Of a stretch of DNA of 64,000 bases, positions 10,735 to 21,544 are shown piece by piece. The DNA comes from Ahaetulla prasina (lineage: Eukaryota; Chordata; Lepidosauria; Squamata; Colubridae), in contig NC_080541.1 in the NCBI RefSeq assembly GCF_028640845.1, positions 6,726,935 through 6,790,934 on the forward strand, given 5' to 3'. How positions within the stretch are numbered: position 1 is the first letter of the stretch; each line of letters opens with the position of its first letter. The position numbers and the translations under genes were made by a program. The notes below the pieces were generated by a model that worked only from the letters and a program-made list of their open reading frames with translations, had not been told where the DNA came from and ran no database searches.

Positions 10735-11218
10735 AATAAATGCTGCATCCAGTTTTGGTCACCACACCACACTATAAAAAAAGATGTGGAGACTCTAGAA
10801 AGACTGCAGAGAAAAGCAACCAAGAGGATGAGAGGACTGGAGGCTAAAACATACGATGAACAGTTGCAGGATTTGGGTTTGGTTACTCTAGAGAAAAGAA
10901 AAACTAGGGGTGACATGATAGCAGTCTTCCAGCATTTGAGAGCCTGCCCCAAAGAGGAGGGGATCAAGCTATTTTCCAAGGCACCTGAAGGCCAGGCAAG
11001 GAATAATGGATGGAAACTGGACAAAGAGAGATTCAACCTAGAAATAAGGAGAAATTTCCTGACAGTGAGAACCATCAGAAGTTGCCTTCGGAAGTGATGG
11101 GAGCTTTCCAGAAGAGACTGGACTGCCATCTGTCAGGAATGGCGTAAGGTCTCCTGCTTGGGTGGAGGGTTGGCCTAGATGACCTACAAGGTCCCTTCCA
11201 CCCCTGTTAATCTGTTAA
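10735..11218 (+). mobile_element. CR1 LINE 3' end
   Basis: The coding part carries ETLERLQRKATKRMRGLEAK, DLGLVTLEKRKTRGDM, LFSKAPEGQ and LEIRRNFLTVR. It is followed by the family terminus GACCTACAAGGTCCCTTCC near 11,190. The frame is broken near the C-terminus. Confidence 0.88.
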
Positions 11219-11329
11219 AATATGTTGCATGAATTAAGTCCCTGGGAATGGTTATTCTGTGCTCCTTTACATAGTCAATTATCAAGATTAAGAAACTGGG
11301 GGAATTCTGGCAGCATATTAAATCCTTCT

Positions 11330-11383
11330 TTTCCTTCCTTCCTTCCTTCCTTCCTTCCTTCCTTCCTTCCTTCCTTCCTTCCT
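11330..11383. repeat. (TTCC)n microsatellite
   Basis: A perfect tetranucleotide run of roughly 13 units, ending in a short T run. Confidence 0.97.
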
Positions 11384-12090
11384 TTTTTCCCTTCTTTCTC
11401 CCTGCAGTCTAATTATATAAGCTTTACTATGTTCCTTCTGAGAAATCCTTTCTTCCTAAGCTAAAAAAAGACCCACTTGCTATAACTTTTCTCCAAGAAG
11501 CCAAGACATAAATCCTTTGGATGGCCCACGGCTGCGCTACTCTGACCCGGGCCTCCGCCAGATTTTTGCCTGAGAGAGTTTACAAAACGTTCTCAAAAGC
11601 TACACAATGATTTCCTAGTGAAAACTCATCCTTGTAAAAGTCAATCGCCCATAAACTCTTCTGCCTGAATTCCCCCCCACCCCAATGAGGAGCAAAAGAG
11701 GCGCAATCAGTAAATCAGGGCAGATATAAATGGGCGATTACAGCAGCTGTTTACTGGAGACACCGCTCTGGCAGTCCAATAATTTCCCAGTCGTAAGGAC
11801 GGTTTTAAAGCAGGGCATGAGTCTACTTCCCTTCCTGCCTTTTGCCAAATTTTTTTGGATGCTGGAAAAAGAACTCTGACGTCAATCTCAAAGTAAACCC
11901 CAAAGCTTCGCTGCTAAAAGATTGATTTAGCCCTCTGGAGTTACGAGAACTGCTGGTTGCATCTCAGCCTGGAAGGGGGTGATCTGCATCGGAGCTTCTG
12001 CAGCCCAGGGACGGAACAGGCAGGTAAGGATTTCGGGGGTGACGGGAAGCGGCGTTGGCACAGGAGAAACTGGAGCCCGGTGTAAAAAAG
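11384..12090. other. Single-copy-looking DNA, no gene
   Basis: Balanced, non-repetitive sequence. It is one of the few stretches of this size without transposon phrases, so it could hold conserved noncoding elements. No exon with a convincing frame and splice sites was identified. Confidence 0.45.
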
Positions 12091-12093
12091 GGG

Positions 12094-12655
12094 AAAAGAG
12101 AGAGAGATAGAGAGAATGAGAGAGAGAGAGAATAAGAGGAAGAGAGAGAGAGAGAGAGAGGAAGGAAGGAAGGAAGGAAGGAAGGAAGGAAGGAAGGAAG
12201 GAAGGAAGGAAGGAAGGAAGGAAGGAAGGAAGAAAGAAGGAAGGAAGGAAGGAAGAAAGGAAGGAAGGGGTGGGGGAGAGAGGGGGAGAGTGAGGAGGAA
12301 AATAGATAAGAAAGAAAGAAGGAAGGAAGGAAGAGAGAGAGCAAAGAGAAAGAAAAGAGAAAGGGAAAGAAGAAAAAGAAAGAAGGAAGGAAGGAAGGAA
12401 GGAAGGAAGGAAGGAAGGAAGGAAGGAAGGAAGGAAGGAAGGAAGAGTGGGAGAGGGAGGGAGGGAGAGGTGGTGAGAGAGAATAAGAGGAAAATAGAGA
12501 CAGAAAGAAAGAAAGAGAGGGGAGAGAGAAAGAAGAGAGAAGGAAGAGAGAAAGGGAAAGAGAAGAAAGAGAAAGGAAGGAAGGAAGGAAGGAAGGAAGG
12601 AAGGAAGGAAGGAAGGAAGGAAGGAAGGAAGGAAGGAAGGAAGGAAGGAAGGAAT
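12094..12655. repeat. (GGAA)n/(GA)n polypurine tract
   Basis: About 560 bp of plus-strand purines, with three long GGAA blocks (12,160-12,270; 12,380-12,445; 12,575-12,653) separated by GAGAGA and GAAA mixtures. Confidence 0.97.
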
Positions 12656-13429
12656 AAGGAGGTTTCGGTCTTTTCATCATGTTATCCATGAGGTCCAGCA
12701 AGTTGTAAGAAGGCACCTGAGTTTGGGATCTAATAGGGCCTGCAGGACACCTACTGAATGTCTTTTAGGTGCAGTGGATTGAAAAGATTGAGGCAAAAAG
12801 CCAGAAAGCCCATGGAAATGTGTCCATGGCGGGAAACCTCAGAAAATGCAAAGGGTAGAAATTAGCATAAATCTGAGCCCTAATTCCTGAAGTTTTAGCC
12901 GCTCTGCCAGTAGATTTCCTGGCAATCGACTTTTGCAGATCCGGAGAAAGGTTTGGTTGCTTCGTTTGCAATTTGTAAGTAGGTAGCAAAGTCGCTCAGA
13001 TTGGGGGGGGGGGGAAATCACAGAAATTCACAGGCGGTGGGATCCGGGGATCCAGCTTCCTCTTTCTGCGAGATAAAATCGGAAGATTGGGAGATTGTTG
13101 AAGGAGAGAAAAGAGGATCTTATGGGTGACACGGACTTTATTTCTGGTATGTGGTTACAACTCAACGTCTTGCACGCATGAACGTTGAACGTTGAAAAGT
13201 CTGCATCTCCTGGGGCTTAAGGCTAACAAAACAACGGGATTGAGTAAATCAAAAGCGAATTCATTTCTCCAGGACATTAAGAGTCAAAATGGGAAGTGCG
13301 AGTAAAAAAAACAACAACAGACATAGAACATACTGTCTAGAAATTATCCGTCAACAAATATCCAAATTATCGGTCAACCAGTATTCGAAATATTGCGTTG
13401 AAAAGGTTTCAATGAAGAGAGAAGTTACA
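12656..13429. other. No gene recognised
   Basis: Unique-looking DNA with a G run near 13,003-13,014. Nothing supports coding function. Confidence 0.4.
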
Positions 13430-13722
13430 GAAGAACGGAGTTGGAAGGGGCCTTTGAGGTCTTCTAGTCCAACCTCCTGCTGATGGAGCATCTACAACTT
13501 CTGGAGGCAAATCGTTCCGCTGGTTCATTATTCTAATAGTTAGGAAGTTTCTCCTTAATTCTAGTTTGCATCTCTCTTGGATTAGTTTCCATCCATTGCT
13601 TCTTGTCCTGTCCTCAGGTGCTTTAGAGAATTGGTTGTCCCCTTCCTCTCTGTGGCAGCCCCTCCAATATTGGAAGGCTGTTATCGTGTCACCCCCTAGT
13701 CCGTCTTGTCATTAAATTAGAC
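13430..13722 (-). mobile_element. CR1 LINE 3' end
   Basis: It starts with the complement of the CR1 terminus (GTTGGAAGGGGCCTTTGAGG) and runs through the complement of the LRRNFLT and LFSKAPE coding region. It ends near ATTAGACATATCCAG. There are several small deletions relative to the copy at 28.7 kb. Confidence 0.85.
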
Positions 13723-13780
13723 ATATCCAGTCTACGATATGAAGATGGAATATGGGATAGGGAGATAGGGAGATATCTAC

Positions 13781-14013
13781 CCCGTTTCCCCGAAAATAAG
13801 ACCCAACCAAAAAATAAGCCCTAGCATTATTTTTCAGGATGCGTGTAATATAAGCCCTACTCCAAAAATAAGCCAAAAATCAGCAGACGGAAGCTGATTT
13901 AGTCGTACTGTATTTTCCCCAAAATAAAACCTAACCGGAAAATAAGCCATGTTACGTCTTTTGGAGCAAAAGTTAATATAAGACCCGGTCTTATTTTGGG
14001 AAAAACACGGTAT
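13781..14013. mobile_element. MITE with CCCCGAAAATAAGACC ends
   Basis: The left end GTTTCCCCGAAAATAAGACC and the right end GGTCTTATTTTGGGAAAAAC are inverted repeats. An internal GTATTTTCCCCAAAATAAAA repeats the end motif. A sister copy lies at 16,857-17,092. The transposon superfamily was not determined. Confidence 0.75.
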
Positions 14014-14100
14014 ATCTCCCTCTCTCTTAGATATGGAGGAGTTGTAGAAATTCTGGTTGACAGGAGTGATTACCGAAGGGTTGATGAGCAAAAAGTCAAG

Positions 14101-14371
14101 TTTTTTTATTATTATTATTTGCATTTATATCCCGCCCTTCTCTGAAGACTCAGGGCGGCTTAAACTATGTCAAGCAATAGTCTTCATCCTATTTGTATAT
14201 TTATATACAAAGTCAACTTATTGCCCCCAACAATCTGGGTCCTCATTTTACCTACCTTATAAAGGATGGAAGGCTGAGTCAACTTTGGGCCTGGTGGGAC
14301 TTGAACCTGCAGTAATTGCAAGCAGCTGCTGTTAATAACAGACTGTCTTACCAGCCTGAGCCACCATTGGC
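14101..14371 (-). mobile_element. L2-tailed tRNA-CORE SINE
   Basis: Read on the minus strand it has a tRNA-like head (GTGGCTCAGGCTGGTAAGAC), a B-box-like GCAGGTTCAAGTCCC, a CORE/MIR-like middle (CCTTATAAGGTAGGTAAAATG), and the tail GCCGCCCTGAGTCTTC. That tail matches the L2 LINE 3' end. It is close in sequence to copies at 38.75 and 61.5 kb. Confidence 0.9.
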
Positions 14372-14552
14372 TTCTTTCATCCTCTGCTGGATGAGATGTC
14401 GTATGCATCCCCTTGGCTCCCCCCACTCTTGGGACCATCCCTGGGCCACCTCTGCAGGTGAAAGGGAAACAGAGCTTCCCTGCCAAATCAACACCCAGGT
14501 GGCCTGATGCTTCCTTAAAATTGCGAAGTGCATTAATCCCTCCCACTCTTTT

Positions 14553-15049
14553 CTGTCTCTGTCTGTCTGTCACTCTCTGTCTTTCTCCGTCCCTCTCTCT
14601 CTCTCTCTCTCTCTCTGTGTCTGTGTGTGTGTCTCTCTGTTTTTCTGTCTCTATGTCTGTCTGTCTGGTATTCACTCTGTCTCTCTGTGTGTCTCTCTCT
14701 CTGTGTCTCTCTGTCTGTCTGTCTCTGTCTCTCTCCTTGTGTGTGTGTTTGAGAGAGACAGAGAGAGACACATACAGAGAGAGACAGAAAGACAGACAGA
14801 GAAAGACAGAAAGAGAGACAGACAGACAGAAAAACAGAGAGACAGAGAGATACAGAGAGAGAGAGAGAGAAAGACAGAGAGAGTGACAGAGTGACAGACA
14901 GACAGACAGAAAAACAGAGGGGGGGAGAGAGACATAGAGAGACACAGAGAGAGAGAGAGATAGAAAGACAGAGAAAGAGAAAGACAGAGAGTGACAGACA
15001 GACAGACAGAAAAACAGAGAGAGAGAGAAACAGAAAGACAGAGACAGAC

Positions 15050-15082
<33 letters not shown>

Positions 15083-15543
15083 GAAAGACAGACACACAAA
15101 AAAACAGAGAGAGACAGACAGAGAGAGAGAGAGAGAGAACGAGTGAGAGAATGACAGAGTGACAGACAGACAGAAAAACAGAGGAGGAGAGATACAGAGA
15201 GAGAGACAGAGAGAGAGACAGAGAAAGACAGAGAGAGTGAGAGAGTGACAGACAGACAGAAAAACAGAGGGGGCGAGAGAGACACAGAGAGACACAGAGA
15301 GAGACAGAAAAACAGAGAGAGACACACACACACAGAGACAGAAAGACAGAGAAAGAGAAAGACAGAGAGTGAGAGACAGACAGAAAAACAGAGAGAGAGA
15401 GAGAAACAGAAAGACAGAGAGAGACAGACAGACAGAGAGGGAGAGAGAGAGAGAGAGAGAGAAAGACAGACAGACAGAAAAACAGAGAGAGAGAGGGAGA
15501 GAGAGAGGGAGAGGGAGAGGGAGGGAGGGAGGGAGGGAGGGAG
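14553..15543. repeat. Strand-switching CTGT/GACA microsatellite
   Basis: About 195 bp of pyrimidine-rich TCTGTC/TCTC repeats switch near 14,748 to about 790 bp of GAGACAGA/GACAGA repeats. The two parts are inverted relative to each other. Long Ser/Leu- or Arg/Glu-rich frames over it are artefacts. Confidence 0.95.
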
Positions 15544-15691
15544 ATTTTCTTTCAACTCATGCATAAGGTTGTCTGAGCCTTTTCATTTGTCCCAGTCTGT
15601 CTCTGTATTCATTCCAATTTTGAAGAATGCATGCAGGCCCATGTTATCAGCTAAATATGCTTGGATGTCCCAGGCCTTGAAACAGAAGACA

Positions 15692-16470
15692 GAATGGAAT
15701 AATAGAGTTGGAAGGGACCTTGGAGGTCTTCCAATCCAACCCCCTCCTCAAGCAGGAGACACTGTACTATGCTGAACAAATGGCTGTCATGTCTCTTCTT
15801 GAAAACTTGATGGAGCATCCACAACAACTGGAGGCAGTCTGTTCCCCTGATTAATTGTTCTGGAAATTGTCAGGAAATTTCTCCTTAGTTTTAGGTTGCT
15901 TCTCTCCTTGATTACTTTCCACCCATTGCTTCTTATTCTACCCTCAGGTGCTTTGGAGAATAGTTTGACTCCCTCTTTTTTGTGGCAACCCCTGAGATAT
16001 TGGAACACAGCTATCATGTCTCCCCTAGTCCTTCTTTGCATTAAACCAGACATACCCAATTCCTGCAACCGTTCTTCTCTGCACTCTTTCTACATTGATG
16101 TTCTCCTTGATTAGTTTCCATCCATTGCTTCTTGTCTTCATTGCTTCTCTGCACTCTTTCTACATTGATGTTCTTCTTGATTAATTTCCATCCATTGTTT
16201 CTTGTCTTGCCTTCAGGTGCTTTGAAGAATAGCTTGACTCCCTCTTCTTTGTGGCAGCCCCTCAAATATTGGAATATGACTGTTATCATATCTCCCCTAG
16301 TCCTTCTTTTCATTAAATTACATACCCAGTTCCATCAACTATTCTTTATATGTTTTAGCCTCCAGTCCCCTAATCCTCTTTGTTACTCTTCTCTGCACTC
16401 TTTCTAGAGTCTCCATATCTTTCTTTCTTTCTTTCTTTCTTTTTTTTGCATCATGGTGACCAAAACAGAA
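15692..16470 (-). mobile_element. Two joined CR1 LINE 3' ends
   Basis: The minus strand reads from the CR1 terminus at 15,705 through the C-terminal coding region to about 16,080. A second CR1 piece then covers the same coding region again to about 16,470 (GCATCATGGTGACC). The words around GCACTCTTTCTACATTGATG occur twice (near 16,080 and 16,150), marking a local duplication at the junction. Confidence 0.82.
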
Positions 16471-16855
16471 TATTTATTTGCAAAACTGTAGGCCATCCAG
16501 GATGAGATGCTGCTGCTGCCTGGCCCCCCTGCCTTACAATCTGCAGGCTTCCCATCAAAAATTCATAAATTCAGCCTCCGATTTCTAGCTGACCTTGAGC
16601 TGGAAAAAGGGCTGGCAAGTGTCCCTCCCCACACGGATCATGTCATGTATGTTCCAGGGAAAAGGGCAGTTATACAATCAAAGCCTCGGTGTGGTCAGCC
16701 AGATGGATGGAGCGACTTTATCCAGGCACGAATGTCGTGCATGCCATAAAGGATGAGATAGGTTTTTTGTATAACTCCTGTTCTCATCGGTCTGCGGGAT
16801 TGGCTGCTCAGCTCCACGTATGTTAAAAACAGAAGATTGATAAAGAGAGTGTAGA
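16471..16855. other. No gene recognised
   Basis: Unclassified sequence. The word CAGCCAGATGGATG occurs here and again near 16,970, so part may belong with the neighbouring MITE. Confidence 0.4.
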
Positions 16856-16856
16856 T

Positions 16857-17092
16857 ACCCTGTTTCCCCAAAAATAAGACCCAACTGGAAAATAAGTCCT
16901 AGCATGATTTTTCAGGATGCTCGTAATATAAGCCCTACTCCCAAAATAAGCCTCAGTTAAGATTGTCAGCCAGATGGATGCATTTAGTACCCTATTTCCC
17001 CCAAAATAAGACCTAACCAGAAAATAAGCCCCAATGAGTCTTTTGGAGCACAAATTAATAAAAGACCTGGTCTTATTTATGGAGAAACATGG
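16857..17092. mobile_element. MITE, sister of 13,781 copy
   Basis: It has the same order as the 13.8-kb element: a CTGTTTCCCCAAAAATAAGA end, an internal CCCTATTTCCCCCAAAATAA repeat, then GGTCTTATTTATGGAGAAAC. A Tigger-like MITE begins directly after it. Confidence 0.75.
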
Positions 17093-17198
17093 TAATCCTC
17101 GACATATGACCACAACTGATCCCTCTATTTCTGTTGCTAAGCGAGACAGTTATTCCGGGAGTGTTGCCCCATCTTACGATCTTTCTTTCCACCATTGG

Positions 17199-17645
17199 GT
17201 TTTTTTAAAAGGTTTTATTGGTTTTATTACAATGACACAATACAAGGCAAACATACACAACGTAAACACATAATCTGTGTTTTCTTTTTACATGACGGTT
17301 TTGTTCCTTCGGCTTTCTGCTTTATATATTCCTCTTTTCTCTTCTTTTTTACTATCTTTGGCTTTATCATCCCTTTACATCTAGTTTCATTTATTTACAG
17401 TATTTTACACATTTGTTATCTTCTCTTCTCCCTCCTTTTTTTCCTATTCAGTTTTCCTATTCTCCAACCACTCGTATCATTTGGTCCATATTTGATAATA
17501 TTCCGTCTCTTCCTTTTCCTTTATTTCTTTCGTTAATTTATCCATTTCCGCACAGTCCAGAATTTTCTTGATTGTTTCCTCTTCTGTTGGTATCTTTTCA
17601 TTTTTCCAGAGCTGTGCGTAAGCACTCCTTGCCGCCGTAATTATG
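17199..17645 (-). mobile_element. L1 LINE 3' end
   Basis: The minus-strand frame resembles the L1 ORF2 C-terminus: AYAQLWKNEKIPTEEETIKK followed by AEMDKLTKEIKEKEETEYY. A T run at the left edge is the poly-A tail of a minus-strand insertion. CTTTCCACC and CTTGCCACC at the two borders may be a worn target duplication. This is the only L1 noticed in the window. Confidence 0.8.
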
Positions 17646-17690
17646 TGTCTTGCCACCGTTGTTAAGTGAATCACAGCCGTTGTTAAATTA

Positions 17691-19200
17691 GTATTATTAT
17701 TATTATTATTTTATTATTATTATTTAATCGTATTTATATACCGCCCTATCTCCCGAAGGACTCAGGGCGGTTTACAGGCACTTAAAAAACACATAAACAC
17801 ATAAATACAATATAAAAACAATTAAAAAACTTATTCTAAAAGCCCCAAAAATTAAAAATATAGAAATAAAACCCAATTTAAAACCCATAAATTTAAAATC
17901 TAGCTCAGTCCTGCGCAATTAAATAAGTGTGTTTTAAGCCCGCGGCGGAAGGTCCGAAGGTCCGAAAGCTGACGAAGTCCGGGGGGTAGTTCGTTCCAGA
18001 GGGTGGGAGCCCCCACAGAGAAGGCCCTTCCCCTGGGCATCGCCAGACGACATTGCCTCGCTGACGGCACCCTGAGGAGTCCCTCTCTGTGAGAGCGCAC
18101 AGGTCGGTGAGAGGTATTAGGTAGCAGTAGGCGGTCCCGTAAATAACCCGGCCCTATGCCATGGAGCGCTTTAAAGGTGGTCACCAAAACCTTGAAGCGC
18201 ACCCGGAAGGCCACAGGTAGCCAGTGCAGTCTGCGCAGGATAGGTGTTATGCGGGAGCCACGGGGGGCTCCATCTATCACCCGCAGCTGCATTCTGACTA
18301 ACTGTAGCCTCCGGATGCCCTTCAAGGGAGCCCCATGTAGAGAGCATTGCAGTAATCCAGGCGAGACGTCACGAGTGCGTGAGTGACCGTGCATAGGCAT
18401 CCCGTCCAGAAAGGCGCAACTGGCGCACCAGGCGAACCTGGTAGAACGCTCTCCTGGAAACGGCCGTCAAATGATCTTCTAGAGACAGCCGTTCATCCAG
18501 GAGGATGCCTAAGTTGCGGACCCTCTCCATCGGGGCCAATGACTCGCCACCGATGGTCAGCCGTGGATTTAGCTGACTGTACCGGGATGCCGGCATCCAC
18601 AGCCACTCTGTCTTGGAGGGATTGAGCTTGAGCCTGTTTCTCCCCATCCAGACCCGTACGGCCTCCAGACACCGGGACAGCACTTCGATAGCTTCGTTGG
18701 GGTGGTCCGGTGTGGAAAAGTACAGCTGGGTGTCATCCGCATACAACTGGTACTTCACACCGAAACCACTGATGATCTCACCCAGCGGCTTCATGTAGAT
18801 GTTAAACAGAAGGGGCGAGAGGATCGACCCCTGCGGCACCCCACAAGTGAGGCGCCCCGGGGCCGACCTCTGCCCCCCTGTCAACACCGACTGCGACCGG
18901 TCAGAGAGATAGGAGGAGAACCACCGATAAACGGTGCCTCCCACTCCCAATCCCTCCAACCGGCGCAGCAGGATACCATGGTCGATGGTATCGAAAGCCG
19001 CTGAGAGGTCTAATAGGACCAGGGCAGAGGAACAACCTCTATCCCTGGCCCTCCAGAGATCATCCACCAACGCGACCAAAGCCGTCTCCGTGCTGTACCC
19101 GGGCCGGAAACCGGACTGGAACGGGTCTAGATAGACAGTTTCATCCAGGTGCAAGGGAAACTGATATGCCACCATACTCTCTACAACCTTCGCTGCACAA
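17691..19200 (-). mobile_element. L2-clade LINE, 5' truncated
   Basis: On the minus strand an RT domain is followed by the ORF2 C-terminus and a 3' UTR. The UTR ends CGCCCTGAGTCCTTCGGGAG followed by an ATT-rich tail (17,691-17,730). It is inserted into a Tigger-like MITE. At about 1.5 kb it is the longest LINE piece here. Confidence 0.9.
17910..19196 (-). pseudogene. L2 ORF2 reverse transcriptase remnant
   Basis: This encodes the C-terminal half of the LINE replication enzyme. Motif A (LLDLSAAFDTIDH), motif B (GVPQGSILSPLLF) and the catalytic motif C (YQLYADDTQLY) are intact in one frame from 19,196 to about 18,400. Small indels near 18,390 and 18,340 then shift the frame. The C-terminal part continues with LHWLPVAFRVRFKVLV and ends THLFNCAGLS. 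The endonuclease and ORF1 are absent. Frameshifts and 5' truncation make it a pseudogene. Confidence 0.9.
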
Positions 19201-19666
19201 TCATTCAGTGAATCCGGCTTCCCACTGGACTTTGCTTGTTGGAAGGTCACAAAAGGAGGTCGTGTGACACCGGAACACACAGCTACCGTCGTAAGTATGA
19301 GTCGGTTGCCAATTGGGCCTGAATTTTAATCACACACAGACCCTTGAGGAATGCTGCAAGGGTCGTAAGGGTGAACGAGGGTCACAAGTCACTTTTTTTC
19401 AGTGTCGTTACAACTTTGAATGGTCACTAAACGAACTGTTGTAAAGTTGAGGACTAGCTGTAAATAGAGAGAATCGGGCAGCTTGGATTTTGGGTTAAAA
19501 AACTTTGTGGGGCCCCAAGTAGCAATCAGTTCCAGGAAATCTGGACAGGGTTACCTAATTTTGCTTCCACTGCAGGGAAAAACTTTGGAGACACCCAGAG
19601 ATAACACAGTTCATTTTTGCCCATGAAAGAACCTCAGTTCTCTGTAGCTGGAAAGATTTTAACAGT

Positions 19667-19800
19667 AACAGAGTTGGAAGGGACCTTGGAGGTCATCTAG
19701 TCCAACCCCCTGCTCAGGCAGGAGACCTGTGCTAGGGATTCGAACTGCCGACCTTTCTGATTGACAAGCTCAATGTCTTAGCCACTGAGCCACCTAGCCA
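19667..19800 (-). mobile_element. CR1 terminus fused to tRNA-SINE head
   Basis: The complement of the CR1 end (GTTGGAAGGGACCTTGGAGG) runs to about 19,730. It passes without a gap into GGATTCGAACTGCCGACCTT, the head of the SINE found at 5,043. The chimeric join suggests recombination or insertion followed by deletion. Confidence 0.7.
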
Positions 19801-19844
19801 GGTAGCTGCGAAGGATATGGGATGGTGAGTTGTAATAGGGCAAA

Positions 19845-20027
19845 CTCCTTCCACAGGTTAATTATTCTAATTGTCGGGAAATGTAAGTTTTTAAGAAGAG
19901 TTTGGAAGGGTCCGAAGAAGAGATTGGACAACCTTTTGCCTGAAATGGTGTAGGGTTTCCTGCCTGAGCAGGGGGCTGGACTAGAAGACCTCCAAGGTCC
20001 CTTCCAACTCTGTTATTCTAAACATTG
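19845..20027 (+). mobile_element. CR1 LINE terminus
   Basis: Plus-strand CR1 3' region with GAAATGGTGTAGGGTTTCC and GACCTCCAAGGTCCCTTCC. It ends in CTCTGTTATTCTA. The segment before it is deleted and partly duplicated. Confidence 0.8.
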
Positions 20028-20038
20028 CTGCAAAAAAA

Positions 20039-20500
20039 GCCAACGCAGTTCCAAACTGCATTAACAGAGGGATCGAACCTTGGATTTTTTTAAGAGACTA
20101 GACAGTCACTTATCTGAAATGGTATAGGGTTTCCTGCTTGAGCAGGGGGCTGGACTAGAAGACCTCCAAGGTCCCTTCCAGCTCATCCGTTCTATTCTAA
20201 ATTCTAACGATCACGTGAAGTGTTAATAGCACTTTATAATGCCTTGGTAAAGCCGAACTTGGAATACGGCATCCAGTTTTGGCCGCCACGATGCAAAAAA
20301 AGATGTGGAGACTCTAGAAAGAGTGCAGAGAAGAGCAACAAAGATGATTAGGGGACTGGAGGCTAAAACATATGAAGAACGGTTGCAGGAATTGGGTATG
20401 TCTAGTTTAATGAAAAGAAGGACTAGGGGAGACATGATAGCAGTGTTCCAATATCTCAGGGGTTGCCACAAAGAAGAGGAAGTCAAGCTGTTCTCCAAAT
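20039..20500 (+). mobile_element. CR1 LINE, split by another CR1
   Basis: It begins with the coding phrase for the CINRGIE region (to about 20,082) and resumes at about 20,206 (GATCACGTGAAGTGTTAATA). It then runs through [20 protein letters not shown] and [15 protein letters not shown], stopping near 20,498 where unrelated AT-rich DNA starts. Confidence 0.82.
20086..20205 (+). mobile_element. CR1 terminus inserted in a CR1
   Basis: A short 3' end (AGACTAGACAGTCACTTATC, then GACCTCCAAGGTCCCTTCC, then TTCTATTCTAAATTC) sits between two parts of a single CR1 coding region. No clean duplication can be fixed, but the order shows one CR1 landing in another. Confidence 0.72.
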
Positions 20501-20589
20501 ATTCTTTATTTGGGTTTCTTGCAAATTTACGTTTATGCAGTATAAGAATGACTAACAAGTTCTATAAATACTCCAGGTAATCAATCATT

Positions 20590-21215
20590 CAGAATAGAAC
20601 TGAAAGAGACCTTGGAGGTCTTCTAGTCCAACCCTCTGCTCAAGCAGTAGAGGGTTGGACTGTCGCACCTTTTCAGACAAGTGACTGTCCAATCTCTTCT
20701 TAAAAACTTCCAGTGTTGGAGCATTCACAACTTCTGAAGGCAGGTTGTTCCCCTGGTTCATTGTCCTCACTGTTAGGAAGTTTCTCCTTAATTCTAGATT
20801 GCTTCTTTCCGTGATTGGTTTCCATCCATTGTTTCTTGTCCTGCCCTCAGGTGCTTTGGAGAATAAGTTGAGACACACCCCCTCTTCTTTGTGCCCCTCA
20901 AATATTGGAAGACTGTTATCCTATCCTACCTAGTCAGGGGTGAAATCCAGCAGGTTCTGTCAGGTTCTAGAGAACCGGTAGCGGAAATTTTGAGCAGTTT
21001 GGAGAACCGGCAAATAGCACCTCTGGCTGGTCCCGGAGTGGGGTGGGAATGGAGATTTTGCAATATCCTTCCCCCAGGAGTGAGGAGGAAATGGGGATTT
21101 TGCAGTATCCTTCTCCTGCCATGCCCACCAAGCCACGCCCATAAAGCCACGCCCACAGAACCGGTAGTAAAAAAAATTGAATTTCACCACTGCCCCTAGC
21201 CCTTCTTTTCTCATT
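20590..21215 (-). mobile_element. CR1 LINE 3' end, split by hAT-A
   Basis: The complement of the CR1 terminus starts near 20,605. Coding sequence (LSEKV, TLEVFKKRL, LELRRNFLTVR and EGRTRNNGW read on minus) runs to 20,934. After the hAT the CR1 resumes with CCCCTAGCCCTTCTTTTC and soon fades. Confidence 0.87.
20935..21192. mobile_element. hAT-A element inside CR1
   Basis: Ends CAGGGGTGAAATCCAGCAGG and GAATTTCACCACTG enclose the family body. The flanking octamers TACCTAGT and CCCCTAGC are diverged copies of the CR1 word CCCCTAGT, which other CR1 copies carry at this point. The event is therefore clear despite decay. Confidence 0.87.
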
Positions 21216-21268
21216 GGAAAATTTTATATCCCATCAATTTATTATAGATGAGCATCTCACTACTGTTC

Positions 21269-21544
21269 CAGAGGTGGGTTTCATCAGGTTCTGACCAGTT
21301 CTGGAGAACCGGTAGCGGAAATTTTGAGTAGTTTAGAGAACTGGTAGTAAATATTCTGACTGGCCCTGCCCCCATCTATTCTCTGCCTCCCGAGTCCCAG
21401 CTGATGGGGAGGAAATGGGGATTTTTGCAGTAACCTTCCCTTGGAGTGGGGTGGAAATGGAGATTTTACAGTATCCTTCCCCTGCCATGCCCACCAAGCC
21501 ACGCCCACAGAACTGATAGTAAAAAAAATTGAAAGCCACCACTG
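21269..21544. mobile_element. hAT-A element
   Basis: CAGAGGTGGGTTTCATCAGG begins it and GAAAGCCACCACTG ends it. The body carries GGAGAACCGGTAGCGG, a short 41-bp-unit segment and GGCCACGCCCAC-type words. The flanking octamers do not match, so the duplication has decayed or one end is deleted. Confidence 0.82.

Larger units (their letters stand above)
17093..19462. mobile_element. Tigger-like MITE split by L1 and L2
   Basis: Family sequence (ATCCTCGACATATGACCACAA, then GTTGCTAAGCGAGACAG) runs to about 17,198. It resumes at 17,646-17,690 (CCGTTGTTAAGTGAATCAC), and again from about 19,201 (CAGTGAATCCGGCTTCCC) to GTTGAGGACTAGCTGTA at 19,462. The gaps are filled by an L1 tail and an L2 LINE. Gaps and order match full copies at 56.5 and 62.2 kb. 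Assignment to the TcMar-Tigger type rests on the CAG-TAGTCCTCGACTTA end style. Confidence 0.8.

Noticed and set aside
14101..14371. tRNA gene candidates from B-box-like words
   Set aside because: The words GGTTCAAGTCCC and GGTTCGAATCCC lie in SINE heads followed by CORE or tail sequence. No complete cloverleaf was seen in any.
18369..19280. 303-codon frame as a possible host gene
   Set aside because: It contains reverse transcriptase motifs A, B and C of an L2 LINE, and its first 25 or so codons fall in MITE sequence. It is a transposon pseudogene.
21269..21544. 8-bp target duplication for this hAT-A
   Set aside because: TACTGTTC and TTTAACTG do not match, so no duplication is claimed.
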